A DNA stretch of 50,721 nt from Cyclobacteriaceae bacterium (GTDB lineage: Bacteria > Bacteroidota > Bacteroidia > Cytophagales > Cyclobacteriaceae): the NCBI GenBank assembly GCA_025055435.1, contig JANWWN010000019.1, forward strand, positions 1 to 50,721. The letters are read 5' to 3'. Position 1 is the stretch's first letter. Each line of letters starts with the position of its first letter. Positions 33,743 through 42,955 of this stretch are shown piece after piece. The notes under the pieces were generated by a model. The model worked only from the letters and a program-made list of their open reading frames with translations. It was not told where the DNA came from and searched no databases. A program made the translations under genes and the position numbers.

Positions 33743-36142
33743 CTAATTCCTAAGTGGTTTACCTCCTGTAAGGATGGCCTGAATGCGCTCGAGGGTTTTA
33801 CGTTCGCCACATAGCGACACAAATGCCTCGCGTTCCAGATCAAGCAGGTATTGCTCGCTTACTTCCTGCGGAGCGGTAAGGTCGCCACCGCACATAATGT
33901 TTGCTATTTTCATGGCAATCTTGGCATCATGGTCGGAGATGTAGCCGCCCATTTTCATACCGTTAACGCCGGCAGCCACCAGTGCCATGCCCGACCGGCC
34001 CAGTACGCGGATGTTTTGAGCCGGTATGGGTTGGGTATAGCCGGCCTGTGCCAGTTGCAGTACGGCCCGCTTAGCTTCCAGAATCTGGCGGTCACGGTTT
34101 ACCACAATGCGGTCCTGCGGGCGCAGGATGCCCATTTCGCGCGCCTCTTCGGCTGAGAGCGCAACCTTTGCGGTTGCGATATTCATAAATGCGCTTTGCA
34201 GGGCATTCATTTCTGCATCGCCTTCCAGGTAACGGTCGCTTACGCGCTTGGTTAATTCTTTTGTTCCGCCACCGCCCGGTATTAGGCCTACGCCCACTTC
34301 CACCAGTCCGATGTAGGTTTCTGCTGCCGCCACGGCCACATCGGCATGCAGGGTCATTTCACAACCACCGCCCAGCGTACGGCCGGCAGGAGCTACGGCC
34401 ACGGGTATTGAAGAATAGCGCAGGCGCATAACCGACTTCTGAAACATGCGCACCATGAAGTCAATCTCATCATAGTCCTGCTCGATGGCGTACATAAATA
34501 CCAGGCCCAGATTGGCGCCCAGGGAAAAATCTGCGCCCTGATGACCCACTACAAGGCCCTGAAAGTCTTTTTCAGCCAAATCGATGGCTTTGTTCAGGCC
34601 TTCAATAACTGCGCTGCCCAGCGTATAGGATTTACTGTGCCAGCTGAAATTTAGCACGCCATCGCCCAGGTCGATGACTTTGCTCTCGGCGTTTTTCCAT
34701 ACGATGTTGTTGCTCAGGTTTTCAAGTATGATGAAGCCCTCGCGGCCGGGTATGGATTTATATGATTTTGAGGGGATATCGTAATACTTGCGCTGGCCGG
34801 CTTCCACTTTGTAAAAGGACTGATGACCAGCTGCGAGCATATCGTACACCCATTGGGCGGGTTTGTAGCCCATACCCTCCATAGCTTTAACTGTTTTTTC
34901 CACGCCCAGGGCATCCCACGTTTCGAAAGGTCCCAGTTCCCAGCCGAAACCTGCACAAACGGCATCGTCTATGCGATACAGCTCATCGCTGATTTCGGGA
35001 ATGCGGTTGGAGGCATATTGAAAAAGTCCGTAGAAGCTGTCGCGGTAAAAATCGCCCGCTTTATCTTTCCCGGCCAACAACACCTTGAAGCGTTCGCGGA
35101 GGTTGTCTATGGTTTTGGTGGTTTCGAGCGTGGTAAATTTTACCTTTTGTTTGGGTTTATACTCCAGTGTTTTTAAGTCGAGCGTGTAGATTTCGCTTTT
35201 ACCGCTTTTGTCTTTCACCTTTTTGTAAAAACCCTGACCGGTCTTATCACCGAGCCATTTGTTTTCATCGAGTTTGTTGACCACATCGGGTAGCTTGAAA
35301 ATTTCCCGACCCTCATCGTGCGGCAGTGCTGCATACAGGTTATTGGCAACCTTCACCAATGTGTCCAGTCCTACCACATCGGATGTCCGGAAGGTAGCCG
35401 ATTTCGGACGTCCGATAACCGGGCCGGTTAGTTTGTCAATTTCATCCACATTCAGATCGTATTTGCGCATGGTGTCGATAACCTTCAGCAAGGCCCATAC
35501 GCCAATGCGGTTGCCGATGAAGGCGGGGGTGTCTTTGCACAACACGGAAACTTTACCCAGGTACAGATCTCCGTAATGCAGCAGAAATTTCGTGATTTCC
35601 GGATCGGTATCGGGTGTGGGAATGACTTCGAAAAGGCGCAGGTAGCGCGGCGGGTTGAAGAAGTGTGTGCCGGCAAAGTGCCGTTTAAAGTCGGCTGAGC
35701 GGCCTTCGGCCAGCAGATGGATGGGGATGCCGGAAGTATTGGATGTGATGAGCGTTCCGGGCTTTCGGTGTTGTTCCACCTGCTCGTAAACTTTCCGTTT
35801 GATTTCCAGGTTTTCAACCACTACTTCAATAGTCCAGTCGTAGTCTTTGATTTTTGGAAGGTCGTCTTCAAAATTGCCAAGGGAGATACGCGATATAAAC
35901 TTCTTGCTGTAGATCGGGCCGGGTGATGATTTAAGGCATTTATCGAATGAGGTCTGAACGATTCGGTTCCGGACAATTTTATCGTTGAGTGTCAAACCCT
36001 TCGCTCTTTCCTCTTCGGTCAGTTCTTTCGGTACGATGTCGAGCAACAACACCTCGCAACCGATGTTGGCAAAATGGCAGGCTATGGAAGAGCCCATAAC
36101 ACCTGAACCGAGCACAGCAACTTTACGGATGGTTCTTTTCAT
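33743..36142 (-). CDS. 3-hydroxyacyl-CoA dehydrogenase / enoyl-CoA hydratase fusion
   Basis: A two-function beta-oxidation enzyme of 799 residues. The order is dehydrogenase first, as in FadN of Bacillus, opposite to E. coli FadB. The Rossmann motif VLGSGVMGSSIACHFANIG lies at residue 9, followed by SNTSGIPIHLLAEG, GTHFFNPPRYL and the helical domain FIGNRIGVWALL. The C-terminal part from about residue 500 is the hydratase (crotonase) fold with VVGHQGADFSLGANLGL and AGRTLGGGCEMTLHADVAV, plus VEVGVGLIPGGGGTKEL. It is the second gene of the operon, 25 bases after marR. Confidence 0.95.
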   Translation of the reverse strand: MKRTIRKVAVLGSGVMGSSIACHFANIGCEVLLLDIVPKELTEEERAKGLTLNDKIVRNRIVQTSFDKCLKSSPGPIYSKKFISRISLGNFEDDLPKIKDYDWTIEVVVENLEIKRKVYEQVEQHRKPGTLITSNTSGIPIHLLAEGRSADFKRHFAGTHFFNPPRYLRLFEVIPTPDTDPEITKFLLHYGDLYLGKVSVLCKDTPAFIGNRIGVWALLKVIDTMRKYDLNVDEIDKLTGPVIGRPKSATFRTSDVVGLDTLVKVANNLYAALPHDEGREIFKLPDVVNKLDENKWLGDKTGQGFYKKVKDKSGKSEIYTLDLKTLEYKPKQKVKFTTLETTKTIDNLRERFKVLLAGKDKAGDFYRDSFYGLFQYASNRIPEISDELYRIDDAVCAGFGWELGPFETWDALGVEKTVKAMEGMGYKPAQWVYDMLAAGHQSFYKVEAGQRKYYDIPSKSYKSIPGREGFIILENLSNNIVWKNAESKVIDLGDGVLNFSWHSKSYTLGSAVIEGLNKAIDLAEKDFQGLVVGHQGADFSLGANLGLVFMYAIEQDYDEIDFMVRMFQKSVMRLRYSSIPVAVAPAGRTLGGGCEMTLHADVAVAAAETYIGLVEVGVGLIPGGGGTKELTKRVSDRYLEGDAEMNALQSAFMNIATAKVALSAEEAREMGILRPQDRIVVNRDRQILEAKRAVLQLAQAGYTQPIPAQNIRVLGRSGMALVAAGVNGMKMGGYISDHDAKIAMKIANIMCGGDLTAPQEVSEQYLLDLEREAFVSLCGERKTLERIQAILTGGKPLRN

Positions 36143-36167
36143 ACTTCGGAATATTATTAATACCGGG

Positions 36168-36617
36168 TTAGTGTTTTACTTCGTAATAAATATTGTTCTT
36201 TTCAACCAGGCGTGCAATGTGCCGGATGACATCAAAAAAAACATTTAATTTTTCTTCCGGGATTTCTTCGCGCACCATTTCATTAAATCTTAACACAATT
36301 TTCTTGGCTTCTTCTCTCCATTGTTTTCCGGCTTCCGTAAGCCGGATGCGTACAGAACGCTTATCGTTTTGGTCGACCTCGCGGTAGATGACGCCTTTAT
36401 CTTCCAGGGTGCGCAGCAAACGCGTAAGACTTCTCGGCTCAAGGCCCATTTGCGGGGCAATCTTGGTAGCCGGCGTACCTTTTTCGGCATCAATGTTTAA
36501 CAGGGCAAATCCCATGGACATGGTAGCGTTAAACTGTGAGGCCTGTTGGTTGTACATGCGGGCAATAGCCAGCCAAGCCAACCGGATGTGATAATCAACG
36601 GTTTCTTCTTTCTTCAT
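36168..36617 (-). CDS. MarR family transcriptional regulator of the fatty acid operon
   Basis: 149 residues with a winged helix-turn-helix: the recognition region GTPATKIAPQMGLEPRSLTRLL (about residues 43-64) and the wing with DKGVIYREVDQNDKRSVRIRLTEAG, the usual DxRxxxxxLT pattern of MarR proteins. It is the first gene of the beta-oxidation run, so it likely senses fatty acids or acyl-CoAs and represses the operon and itself. A near-perfect palindrome 35 bases before the start codon is the likely operator. Confidence 0.92.
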   Translation of the reverse strand: MKKEETVDYHIRLAWLAIARMYNQQASQFNATMSMGFALLNIDAEKGTPATKIAPQMGLEPRSLTRLLRTLEDKGVIYREVDQNDKRSVRIRLTEAGKQWREEAKKIVLRFNEMVREEIPEEKLNVFFDVIRHIARLVEKNNIYYEVKH

Positions 36618-36651
36618 GACCCTTCAAACAGGGCTCAATGTAACAAAAAAC

Positions 36652-36669
36652 TATTATGCATGCATACTA
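36652..36669 (-). promoter_or_regulatory. Candidate MarR operator upstream of the beta-oxidation operon
   Basis: TATTATGCATGCATACTA is an 18-bp palindrome with 8 of 9 pairs matching and a perfect 12-bp core (TATGCATGCATA at 36655-36666). It stands between the CDGSH gene and marR, 35 bases before the marR start. Length, AT-rich content and place suit a MarR-dimer site and autoregulation. Binding is inferred. Confidence 0.5.
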
Positions 36670-36732
36670 AACTGATAAAAAACTGAGCTCGTTTGAGCTG
36701 TTTTATTCAAGGCAGTGAGCCAAAAGCGATTT

Positions 36733-36960
36733 TTAACCTGCTTTTTTATCGGGTAAGCCGAATGCCCTGACCTCGTGTTCAAAATTTCCTTTGTGCGATC
36801 CGTCGCAGAAGGGCTTATTTTTTGAATGACCGCACCGGCAGAGTGAAACGGTAGTTCTGCCTTTGAGATCGAAAGGTTTTCCCTCCATATCAACGATTTC
36901 GAAATCGCCTTCTACCCTTAACGAGCCATTGTTATTTACCGTGATCTTAGTGCCAGCCAT
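36733..36960 (-). CDS. CDGSH-type iron-sulfur protein
   Basis: A 75-residue cytosolic protein with one CDGSH zinc-finger-like domain: VSLCRCGHSKNKPFCDGSH (about residues 40-58) gives the three Cys and one His that hold a 2Fe-2S cluster. The N-terminal part (MAGTKITVNNNGSLRVEGDF) is the short strand region usual for bacterial single-domain members. The role in bacteria is not settled; redox sensing or cluster transfer is assumed. It follows the universal stress protein by 40 bases on the same strand. Confidence 0.93.
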   Translation of the reverse strand: MAGTKITVNNNGSLRVEGDFEIVDMEGKPFDLKGRTTVSLCRCGHSKNKPFCDGSHKGNFEHEVRAFGLPDKKAG

Positions 36961-37000
36961 ATCTAAAACTGTTTTTCTCTAAAATAAATGTTTTTCGGTG

Positions 37001-37810
37001 TCAGGCTAAGTTAATTACCAGCACTGGCAACGGCTCGTGATTAACAAGGTCTTCGGCCAGTTTGTGGGGAAAGAGCATGCTTCCTGTTTTAATCTCGGTA
37101 GTAAGGGCTATTAAATCGGCTTTAACTTCCTGCGCCAGTTTATTGATGCCCCATTCCGGGTCGTTGGTGATGATGGAATTGTAAGTAAAACGGATGTCGG
37201 AAAATTGCTGCCCTGCCATCTTCATTTTTGCTTCTGCTGCTTTTTGTTCCGCTTCTTTTTCCGGAAACTGAATATTCACCATGTGTATTCCGGCTCCAAA
37301 TGCCTGGACAAAAGGTTGCAGTTGCCGAAGTGCATTCACCAGGTCTTCGGTTGTGGTGGTGGCATACAAGATATTTTTGAAAGAGACCGGAGAGGGCTTT
37401 TGCTTAATTACCAACACCGGCACGGTAGCATGACGAACCACCCGTTGGGTCTGAGAACCGATAACCCATTCGCGGATACCGGTAGCGCCATGTGAACCCA
37501 TAATAATCAGGTTAACCTGAAGTGGTGATATGTAGTTTTCAATTTTATCTCCGCCCTGGTGCGTAACCAGCATTTGCCGGGCCGGTATGTTGAGCCGACC
37601 AGCCTGATTAACCAGCTCTTCCAGTAAGGCCCTGGTTTGGCCAATGTTGCTGTCGGCTGCTTCGTGCAGGCTGGGTACGTGGGCCCTTCCCGGAGTTTCA
37701 TGAAGATGTAGGAAAATGAGTTCGGCTTTCATTTGTTGAGCAACCGCCATGGCCACTTCGGCTGCGGTTTGCGCGCAAGCCGAAAAATCGGTTGGAACAA
37801 GGATTTTCAT
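37001..37810 (-). CDS. Tandem-domain universal stress protein
   Basis: 269 residues from ATG 37810, which begins MKILVPTDFSACAQTA. The TTG two codons upstream is less likely. Two UspA-like domains follow each other. The first keeps an ATP-type loop, IMGSHGATGIREWVIGSQTQRVVRHATVPVLVI (broken here as IMGSHGATGIREW and GSQTQRVVRHATVPVLVI). The second (about residues 150-269) is more divergent and lacks the clear G-x2-G-x9-G loop, ending NHEPLPVLVINLA. Tandem Usp proteins are frequent in Bacteroidota; the function is stress survival in a broad sense. Confidence 0.92.
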   Translation of the reverse strand: MKILVPTDFSACAQTAAEVAMAVAQQMKAELIFLHLHETPGRAHVPSLHEAADSNIGQTRALLEELVNQAGRLNIPARQMLVTHQGGDKIENYISPLQVNLIIMGSHGATGIREWVIGSQTQRVVRHATVPVLVIKQKPSPVSFKNILYATTTTEDLVNALRQLQPFVQAFGAGIHMVNIQFPEKEAEQKAAEAKMKMAGQQFSDIRFTYNSIITNDPEWGINKLAQEVKADLIALTTEIKTGSMLFPHKLAEDLVNHEPLPVLVINLA

Positions 37811-37931
37811 AGACAAAAGGATGTACTTAAAGAGACATCTTTAAGAAGTAAACTGCGCTGATGATTATCATCCGGCTGCATTGATATTCATCAATGAATA
37901 ACCAGATAGGCAGCGATTTGCGGGAAACGGA

Positions 37932-39998
37932 TTACTTTCTTTCCAGCATTCTTTTAAAGAAGTCGGCTGATGCCTTATAAGCACTGATCCAGTTTTTATG
38001 AAGCAGGAAGCCATGTACTTCATCCGGAAAAACCAGTTGTTCGAAGTAAATACCCTGTTCACGCAGGCTTTCTGCCAGGTTTACCGTTTCACTGAAGGGC
38101 ACGTTGCGGTCATCATCGCCATGAATAAGCAAAACCGGAGATCGCCACGATTTAATGAAATACAGGGGCGATGATTCGAACGCAAGTCGGGCAACTGCCT
38201 GGTGTTTTTCCGGTTGATAGGAAGGCACAAAATTACGGATGACCTGGTTCCAGTCGTGCACACCGTGAATATCCACACCGCATGCGAATAAATCGGAAGC
38301 CCGTGCCAGACCCATGGCGGTAAGATAACCGCCATATGAGCCGCCCCATAATCCGATTTTTTTCGGATCAACTTCAGGTCGCTGGGCCAGATAGAGACCT
38401 GCTCCTTCTACATCGCGGTACTCGCTTGCGCCGGCCGCACCGTAATCCAGCGCCTCACGAAATTCCAGTCCGTAGCCAATGCCGCTGCGGTAGTTCACTG
38501 ACAACACCACATAACCCTGCGCAGCAAAGTACTGATTCAGCGAATAGGCATTGTGGTAGTACTGGCTGTAATGAAAGCCCAGTACCATTTGCCTGCGTGA
38601 GCCCCCGTGAAAAAATATTACTGCCGGTCGCTTATCGCCTGCTTTTGCACCTTTGGGTAAAAACAATTGGGCGGGTATCTGCATGCCGTCGGTAGCGGTT
38701 ATGAAAACAGGCTGGGGAACGACAAGGTCTTTTTTAGGAAAGGTTTTGGGAAAAAGTTCTGAAGCGAGCATGCGGGGTTGGCTGTTGCCCTGAATGATAT
38801 GCGGCCATGCGGCGGTGGTGGCATCGGTGCGCAGGCATACAATGCCGGCCGTGGTTTCTACCGGATCATATTCAATGCCATCGCCTGATGACAATTGCTG
38901 GGGCCTTTCGGATGTGGGCACGACCCGGAAGATGTGCCTCCGGTCAATATCGCCTATGTTACTTACAATGAGCAGGCTTTTATTATCGCGCGCTATGCTT
39001 ACCGATTCCACTTCGCCATTGCCGGGCGTAAGTAACCGGGCCTCGCCACCGTTAACGGAAACGGCGTACAGGTGTTGCCAGCCATCGCCTTCCCACGGAA
39101 ATATGAGGCGATCGTTTAACCACCACAACAGGTTATCAGCTACAGGAATGCCTTGGTGCAGCACGCTGCCGCGGCCGGTTTTTGCACGCCATACTTCGCG
39201 TGACTGGCCGGTAGCCACATCAACTATGCGTACCGACCAGGGATGTCCTTCGCGGGCAGCCACAAAAGGAAGGCGGTTGCGAACGTTAGGTGTACGAATG
39301 AAGGCGATTTGTTTGCCATCGGGCGACCATGTGGGATGACCGTCGCGGTCAACCGACGGGTCAAGGAAGCGGATGGCTTTTGATGTAAAATCATACACCC
39401 CGATAAAAGCGTGATCATTCCGGTTACTTACAAAAGCCAGACTGCTGCCATCGGGCGACCAACGGATATTGTTTTGGGTACCGCGTGCATGAAACAGTTT
39501 TTTACCTGTTCCGGCTGAGTCGGTTTTAACCAGCCAAATTTGTCCTGCGTTCAGGTAGGCTATTGATTTTCCATCGGGTGACACTTTGGGATAAAAACCA
39601 AGGGCGAGTTTTTTTAATCCGCTGCCATCGCTGTTGATGATCCAGATGGCGCGTTCAACGCCGGGTTGAAGGGCTATAGGATTAGGCAACTCGCTGGCGC
39701 TGTTGGGCGCACCACCACGAATAAAGATTAACCGGTTGTTATCGGGCAGAAACTGGAGGGCAGATATTTCCTGTCCGTCATCTTCGGAGTAGCTGGTAAT
39801 TTTTTTTGGAACAAAATCAGGCGCATCGGCAATATAAATATTACGCCGACCCTGATCGTTAAATACCCATGCTAAGCGCTTTCCGTCGGAACTGGCAGTG
39901 AGTGATGTAGGGAAAGGTACGTTCAGCAAATTTTCGATCGTTACCTGAGCGTAGCCGGCACAGGTAAGTAAAGAGAGAAACAGAAATAATTTTTTCAT
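37932..39998 (-). CDS. S9 family prolyl oligopeptidase-type serine peptidase, exported
   Basis: 688 residues with a signal peptide (MKKLFLFLSLLTCAGYAQ). An N-terminal seven-bladed propeller (about 25-400) shows repeats such as SPDGKSIAYLNAG, SPDGSSLAFVSN and SPDGKQIAFIRT. The catalytic alpha/beta hydrolase domain (about 430-688) has PAVIFFHGGSRRQM, the nucleophile GLWGGSYGGYLTAMG, the acid loop HGDDDRNVPFSE and DEVHGFLLHKNW for the His. This is the S9C acylaminoacyl peptidase or DPP-like build; the exact cleavage preference is unknown. It works in the periplasm. The universal stress gene follows 121 bases downstream. Confidence 0.94.
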   Translation of the reverse strand: MKKLFLFLSLLTCAGYAQVTIENLLNVPFPTSLTASSDGKRLAWVFNDQGRRNIYIADAPDFVPKKITSYSEDDGQEISALQFLPDNNRLIFIRGGAPNSASELPNPIALQPGVERAIWIINSDGSGLKKLALGFYPKVSPDGKSIAYLNAGQIWLVKTDSAGTGKKLFHARGTQNNIRWSPDGSSLAFVSNRNDHAFIGVYDFTSKAIRFLDPSVDRDGHPTWSPDGKQIAFIRTPNVRNRLPFVAAREGHPWSVRIVDVATGQSREVWRAKTGRGSVLHQGIPVADNLLWWLNDRLIFPWEGDGWQHLYAVSVNGGEARLLTPGNGEVESVSIARDNKSLLIVSNIGDIDRRHIFRVVPTSERPQQLSSGDGIEYDPVETTAGIVCLRTDATTAAWPHIIQGNSQPRMLASELFPKTFPKKDLVVPQPVFITATDGMQIPAQLFLPKGAKAGDKRPAVIFFHGGSRRQMVLGFHYSQYYHNAYSLNQYFAAQGYVVLSVNYRSGIGYGLEFREALDYGAAGASEYRDVEGAGLYLAQRPEVDPKKIGLWGGSYGGYLTAMGLARASDLFACGVDIHGVHDWNQVIRNFVPSYQPEKHQAVARLAFESSPLYFIKSWRSPVLLIHGDDDRNVPFSETVNLAESLREQGIYFEQLVFPDEVHGFLLHKNWISAYKASADFFKRMLERK

Positions 39999-40180
39999 GG
40001 CAGGGCAGTCTGATACTACCCAACGAAATTAGCTGGTTGGTATTCAGAAAATAAAACCGCTGGTCAAAAAGCGGAAAGCGAAGTCAGACCTAACATCAAA
40101 AAGTTAAGCTGCTGACTTTTCTTTTCGGATGAGAATGAGGACCTTACCAATCTTTTAATCGAATTTCATCAATCATCCCG

Positions 40181-41626
40181 TCATTCTAAATCCCTTAACA
40201 ACTGCTCATAGAACCACAGGGCAGTACGGTAGCTCTGCAAGCTTATGCGCTCATCAATGCCATGAAAACCGATGGGGTCGATTACGGGACTGAATTTGAT
40301 GATGTTGGATGAAACGTCTTTGAAATGACGGGAATCCGTTGCACCTATTACCAGGAATGGTGACGTAATAACCCGCGGATAGCTTTTGCGTATTGTTGAT
40401 GCGATTTTGCGATACCCAAAGCCGTTAACCGGACTTACCGGTGAAGGTTCGGAGATATTTTTATTCAGCGGCGCTACACTTACGCGATCGTCATTGATTT
40501 TTTTGCGAACTTCTTCCATGACAAGCAATGATGAATGTCCGGGTAACAATCTGAAATTTACCACGGCAGTGGCAACGGTGGGTACTACATTGTCTTTAAT
40601 ACCAGACTCGATGATGGTGGGCACCATGGTAGTACGAATCATGGCATCGCCTGTGTTGGTTTTAGCATATTCGGCGAGAATCAATTTTTTGAATAACCAC
40701 GGGTTTGCAAAAGCCATGCGTTGCACAAACGGCATATACGGACCGGTACTTTCCATGAAACCTTTCATCGGCTCGGTAAGACCGGCTTCGAAAGGACGGG
40801 AGCGCAAGCGATTCAAAGCCGCTACAAGGATATCAATTGCCGTTTCTTTTTCGGGCATTGACGAGTGGCCTCCCGGAACCGAAACGGATAGTTTTAGCGA
40901 TATATAGCCTTTTTCCGCTGTGCCCAGCAAAGCCACGGGCCGGTCCAAACCGGGTATTTTGCTTTCAGTTATCTGTCCGCCTTCATCCAAAACAAAATCG
41001 GCAGCGATGTTCCTTTCCTTTAGCAGGCGGGCAATAGCTACTGCGCCCTTTCCTCCAATTTCCTCATCATGACCAAATGCCAGATATACGGTGCGGTCGG
41101 GTTGGTAATTTTCAGCTACCAGTTTTTCCACGGCTTCCATAATGGCGATGAGATTCACTTTGTCGTCTGTGGTTCCTCTTCCCCAGATGAAATTATCTTT
41201 TACCACACCGCCAAAAGGATCCACCGTCCACATTGTTCGGGTTGCTTCTTCAATGGGAACAACATCCTGATGAGCCATGAGCACCACGGGTTTCAGTTCG
41301 GGATTCTTTCCTTCCCATTTATAAAGCAGGCTGTAACCTTTTACGATTTCACGGGAAAGCACCTGATGCGTTTTGGGATAGGTGTTTTCAAGAAATTTTC
41401 TAAAGCCAATGAATTGAGCAGAATCAAACAGTGTTGAATCGCCATAGGAAATGGTTTTAAAAGTGATGGCCTGTTGAAAATGCTGCAGGGCTTCGGATGA
41501 TAATTCTGGTGCAGGCAGTACATCTATCTTGTCTTCGGCTGGCGAAAAACGAAAAGTATTAAACAGCACAATTCCGGCTAAGGATAGGATGATTAACAAA
41601 AAGGCAAGGAGTAATTTTTTTAACAT
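40181..41626 (-). CDS. M20 family peptidase, membrane-anchored or exported (PM20D1-like)
   Basis: 481 residues with an N-terminal hydrophobic segment (LLLAFLLIILSLAGIVLF) that is a signal anchor. Metal ligands appear in VLMAHQDVVPIE, WGRGTTDDKVNLIAIME and FGHDEEIGGKGAVAIARLL. The dimerisation domain begins near VPGGHSSMPEKETAIDIL, and ATDSRHFKDVSSNIIKFSP holds the last His region. This pattern is the carboxypeptidase S / PM20D1 group that removes C-terminal residues or hydrolyses N-acyl amino acids. It has no close partner; the upstream 41627-41818 interval separates it from a divergent lipoprotein gene. Confidence 0.92.
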   Translation of the reverse strand: MLKKLLLAFLLIILSLAGIVLFNTFRFSPAEDKIDVLPAPELSSEALQHFQQAITFKTISYGDSTLFDSAQFIGFRKFLENTYPKTHQVLSREIVKGYSLLYKWEGKNPELKPVVLMAHQDVVPIEEATRTMWTVDPFGGVVKDNFIWGRGTTDDKVNLIAIMEAVEKLVAENYQPDRTVYLAFGHDEEIGGKGAVAIARLLKERNIAADFVLDEGGQITESKIPGLDRPVALLGTAEKGYISLKLSVSVPGGHSSMPEKETAIDILVAALNRLRSRPFEAGLTEPMKGFMESTGPYMPFVQRMAFANPWLFKKLILAEYAKTNTGDAMIRTTMVPTIIESGIKDNVVPTVATAVVNFRLLPGHSSLLVMEEVRKKINDDRVSVAPLNKNISEPSPVSPVNGFGYRKIASTIRKSYPRVITSPFLVIGATDSRHFKDVSSNIIKFSPVIDPIGFHGIDERISLQSYRTALWFYEQLLRDLE

Positions 41627-41768
41627 GATTTAGTTTGGTTTGCAGGAGTAAGCACTTTTAGGTGAATATTACAAAAAACCAAGGTAGTCAAATCCAACTC
41701 AGAAAAGCAAAACCGGTTACATCTAACAATAATAAAACAGAGGAAAAGAGCGCTCAAAGCTTTTGAGC

Positions 41769-41800
41769 TTTTGGGAGAGGGCACAATGCGTGTAATTTTG
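41769..41800 (+). promoter_or_regulatory. Bacteroidota-type promoter (-33 TTTTG, -7 TAATTTTG)
   Basis: TTTTG at 41769-41773 and TAATTTTG at 41793-41800 are 19 bases apart, the standard spacing for TTTG-N19-TAnnTTTG. Transcription would begin around 41807, 12 bases before ATG 41819. An inverted repeat GCTCAAA-GCT-TTTGAGC (41752-41768) adjoins the -33 element and could be an operator or chance. Confidence 0.6.
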
Positions 41801-41818
41801 AAAAACATTTTTTGTACC

Positions 41819-42322
41819 ATGTCTTTAAAATTAGCTGAAAATCTGAGCTGCGGCCAGTCATTTGTTTTGCTGCTGGCAACCTTAGTTGTAGCAGTCTCCT
41901 GTAACCAACGCCTCAATGATGAGCAGCGCAGGGAACTGGCCGAAGGACGGAAAAAAATGGAAATACGACAGATACCTCAGGCTGATTTACTGAAAGCAGG
42001 CATGGACATCGGAGAAAAACTTGTACGCTCCCTGCCCGATACATTTGCCAGTAATGAAATCAGCCGGCTTTCCGGCGAACAGGGAGTTGCCATTCGGTGG
42101 TACACACCTGAGTCGCCTGCGGCTGAGCCGCTTTTAAACGACCTCATGCATGCCTATAGTTATACCATTCAATCGGCTTCTAACTTACCAAGCCATATTC
42201 AGCGTTTGGGTCAGGACTCGGTATTATTTGTAAAGCCGGTTGTTCATGAAAAAGCACTGAAAGGAATGTGGTGTATTACCATGCCGGTGAAAAAGATTGT
42301 AATGGAAATGCCAGTCGAATAG
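41819..42322 (+). CDS. Lipoprotein of unknown function, possibly DUF3365-like
   Basis: 167 residues from ATG 41819, chosen because a well-formed promoter ends just upstream; ATG 41786 would precede the transcript start. The signal ends in the lipobox VAVSC-NQ. The mature protein begins with charged RLNDEQRRELAEGRKKMEI, then LLKAGMDIGEKLVRSLPDTF, and ends LKGMWCITMPVKKIVMEM. The general plan recalls DUF3365/Tll0287-like sensor proteins, but no CxxCH haem motif is present, so this is a weak suggestion. The block DIGEKLVRSLP has close relatives in the two secreted proteins 2-3 kb downstream. Confidence 0.6.
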   Translation: MSLKLAENLSCGQSFVLLLATLVVAVSCNQRLNDEQRRELAEGRKKMEIRQIPQADLLKAGMDIGEKLVRSLPDTFASNEISRLSGEQGVAIRWYTPESPAAEPLLNDLMHAYSYTIQSASNLPSHIQRLGQDSVLFVKPVVHEKALKGMWCITMPVKKIVMEMPVE

Positions 42323-42325
42323 ATA

Positions 42326-42868
42326 TCACTTCCTTTTCAGATAAGTTTGTTCTTTGAAATACCCCTTTTTAATTAATTGAAGCAACTGACGCGGGGAGGG
42401 CTCCATGATAAACTGTCGCATGCCGTTAACTTCTGTTTCAATAACCGGTGCGATTTTTCTAAGCTCTGTAAGCTGCTCATTTCTTTTCTCTGCGTTTTCG
42501 GATAGAGCGGGCATTTCCATTAAGATAAGGTTTCCGTTTTTTTCACGCTTCACCACACGCAAAATCCAGACTCCATCATCACGGATGTTGACGAAATAGT
42601 AACCTTTATAATGCTTTACAACCAGGCTGTCGCTTAGGGTGTATTCTTCAGAAGATCCCTGATCATTTTCTTTTAAAATCCGGTAACCGCGTGAAAAGAC
42701 TTCAATTTCTCCATAAGAGTTTCCCTTATTTTCGGTTTGATAAACACCGAGCAGTTTTGCCGGTATTTCCGAGAGTTCCTTAATGTCTTTGGGCTGGGGC
42801 TCTTTGAAAGACACCTCCGTGCAGGCCATGCATACAAGAAAAATACAGGGAGCCAGATAGAATTTCAT
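42326..42868 (-). CDS. Lipoprotein of unknown function
   Basis: 180 residues with a lipoprotein signal peptide (MKFYLAPCIFLVCMAC, Cys at 16). The mature part has beta-strand rich segments (GEIEVFSRGYRILKEND, VVKHYKGYYFVNIRDDGVW) and a C-terminal helical part (RQLLQLIKKGYFKEQTYL). It looks like a lipocalin-like or DUF-type surface lipoprotein, but I do not recognise a family. It is convergent with the preceding lipoprotein gene (3 bases apart) and divergent from the next. Confidence 0.7.
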   Translation of the reverse strand: MKFYLAPCIFLVCMACTEVSFKEPQPKDIKELSEIPAKLLGVYQTENKGNSYGEIEVFSRGYRILKENDQGSSEEYTLSDSLVVKHYKGYYFVNIRDDGVWILRVVKREKNGNLILMEMPALSENAEKRNEQLTELRKIAPVIETEVNGMRQFIMEPSPRQLLQLIKKGYFKEQTYLKRK

Positions 42869-42921
42869 TTGTTTAAATTTTATGATTTCTCCGAACTTTT
42901 ACAACGATAAAACCTTGTTTA

Positions 42922-42950
42922 TTGTCTATAAGTCAGCACCATTACCTTTG
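42922..42950 (+). promoter_or_regulatory. Bacteroidota-type promoter placed 5 bases before a start codon
   Basis: TTG at 42922-42924 and TACCTTTG at 42943-42950 are 18 bases apart and match the -33/-7 consensus. Transcription should begin around 42955-42957, at the ATG itself (42956). This predicts a leaderless or nearly leaderless mRNA for the lipoprotein gene. Confidence 0.55.
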
Positions 42951-42955
42951 TACAC

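Noticed and set aside
30804-34965. Many open frames on the strand opposite the beta-oxidation genes
   Set aside because: All overlap enzymes with clear catalytic motifs on the minus strand; GC-rich codons give long antisense frames by chance.
41752-41768. Inverted repeat GCTCAAA/TTTGAGC as a terminator
   Set aside because: No gene ends there on the strand with a T-run, so it is noted only as a possible operator beside the promoter at 41769-41800.
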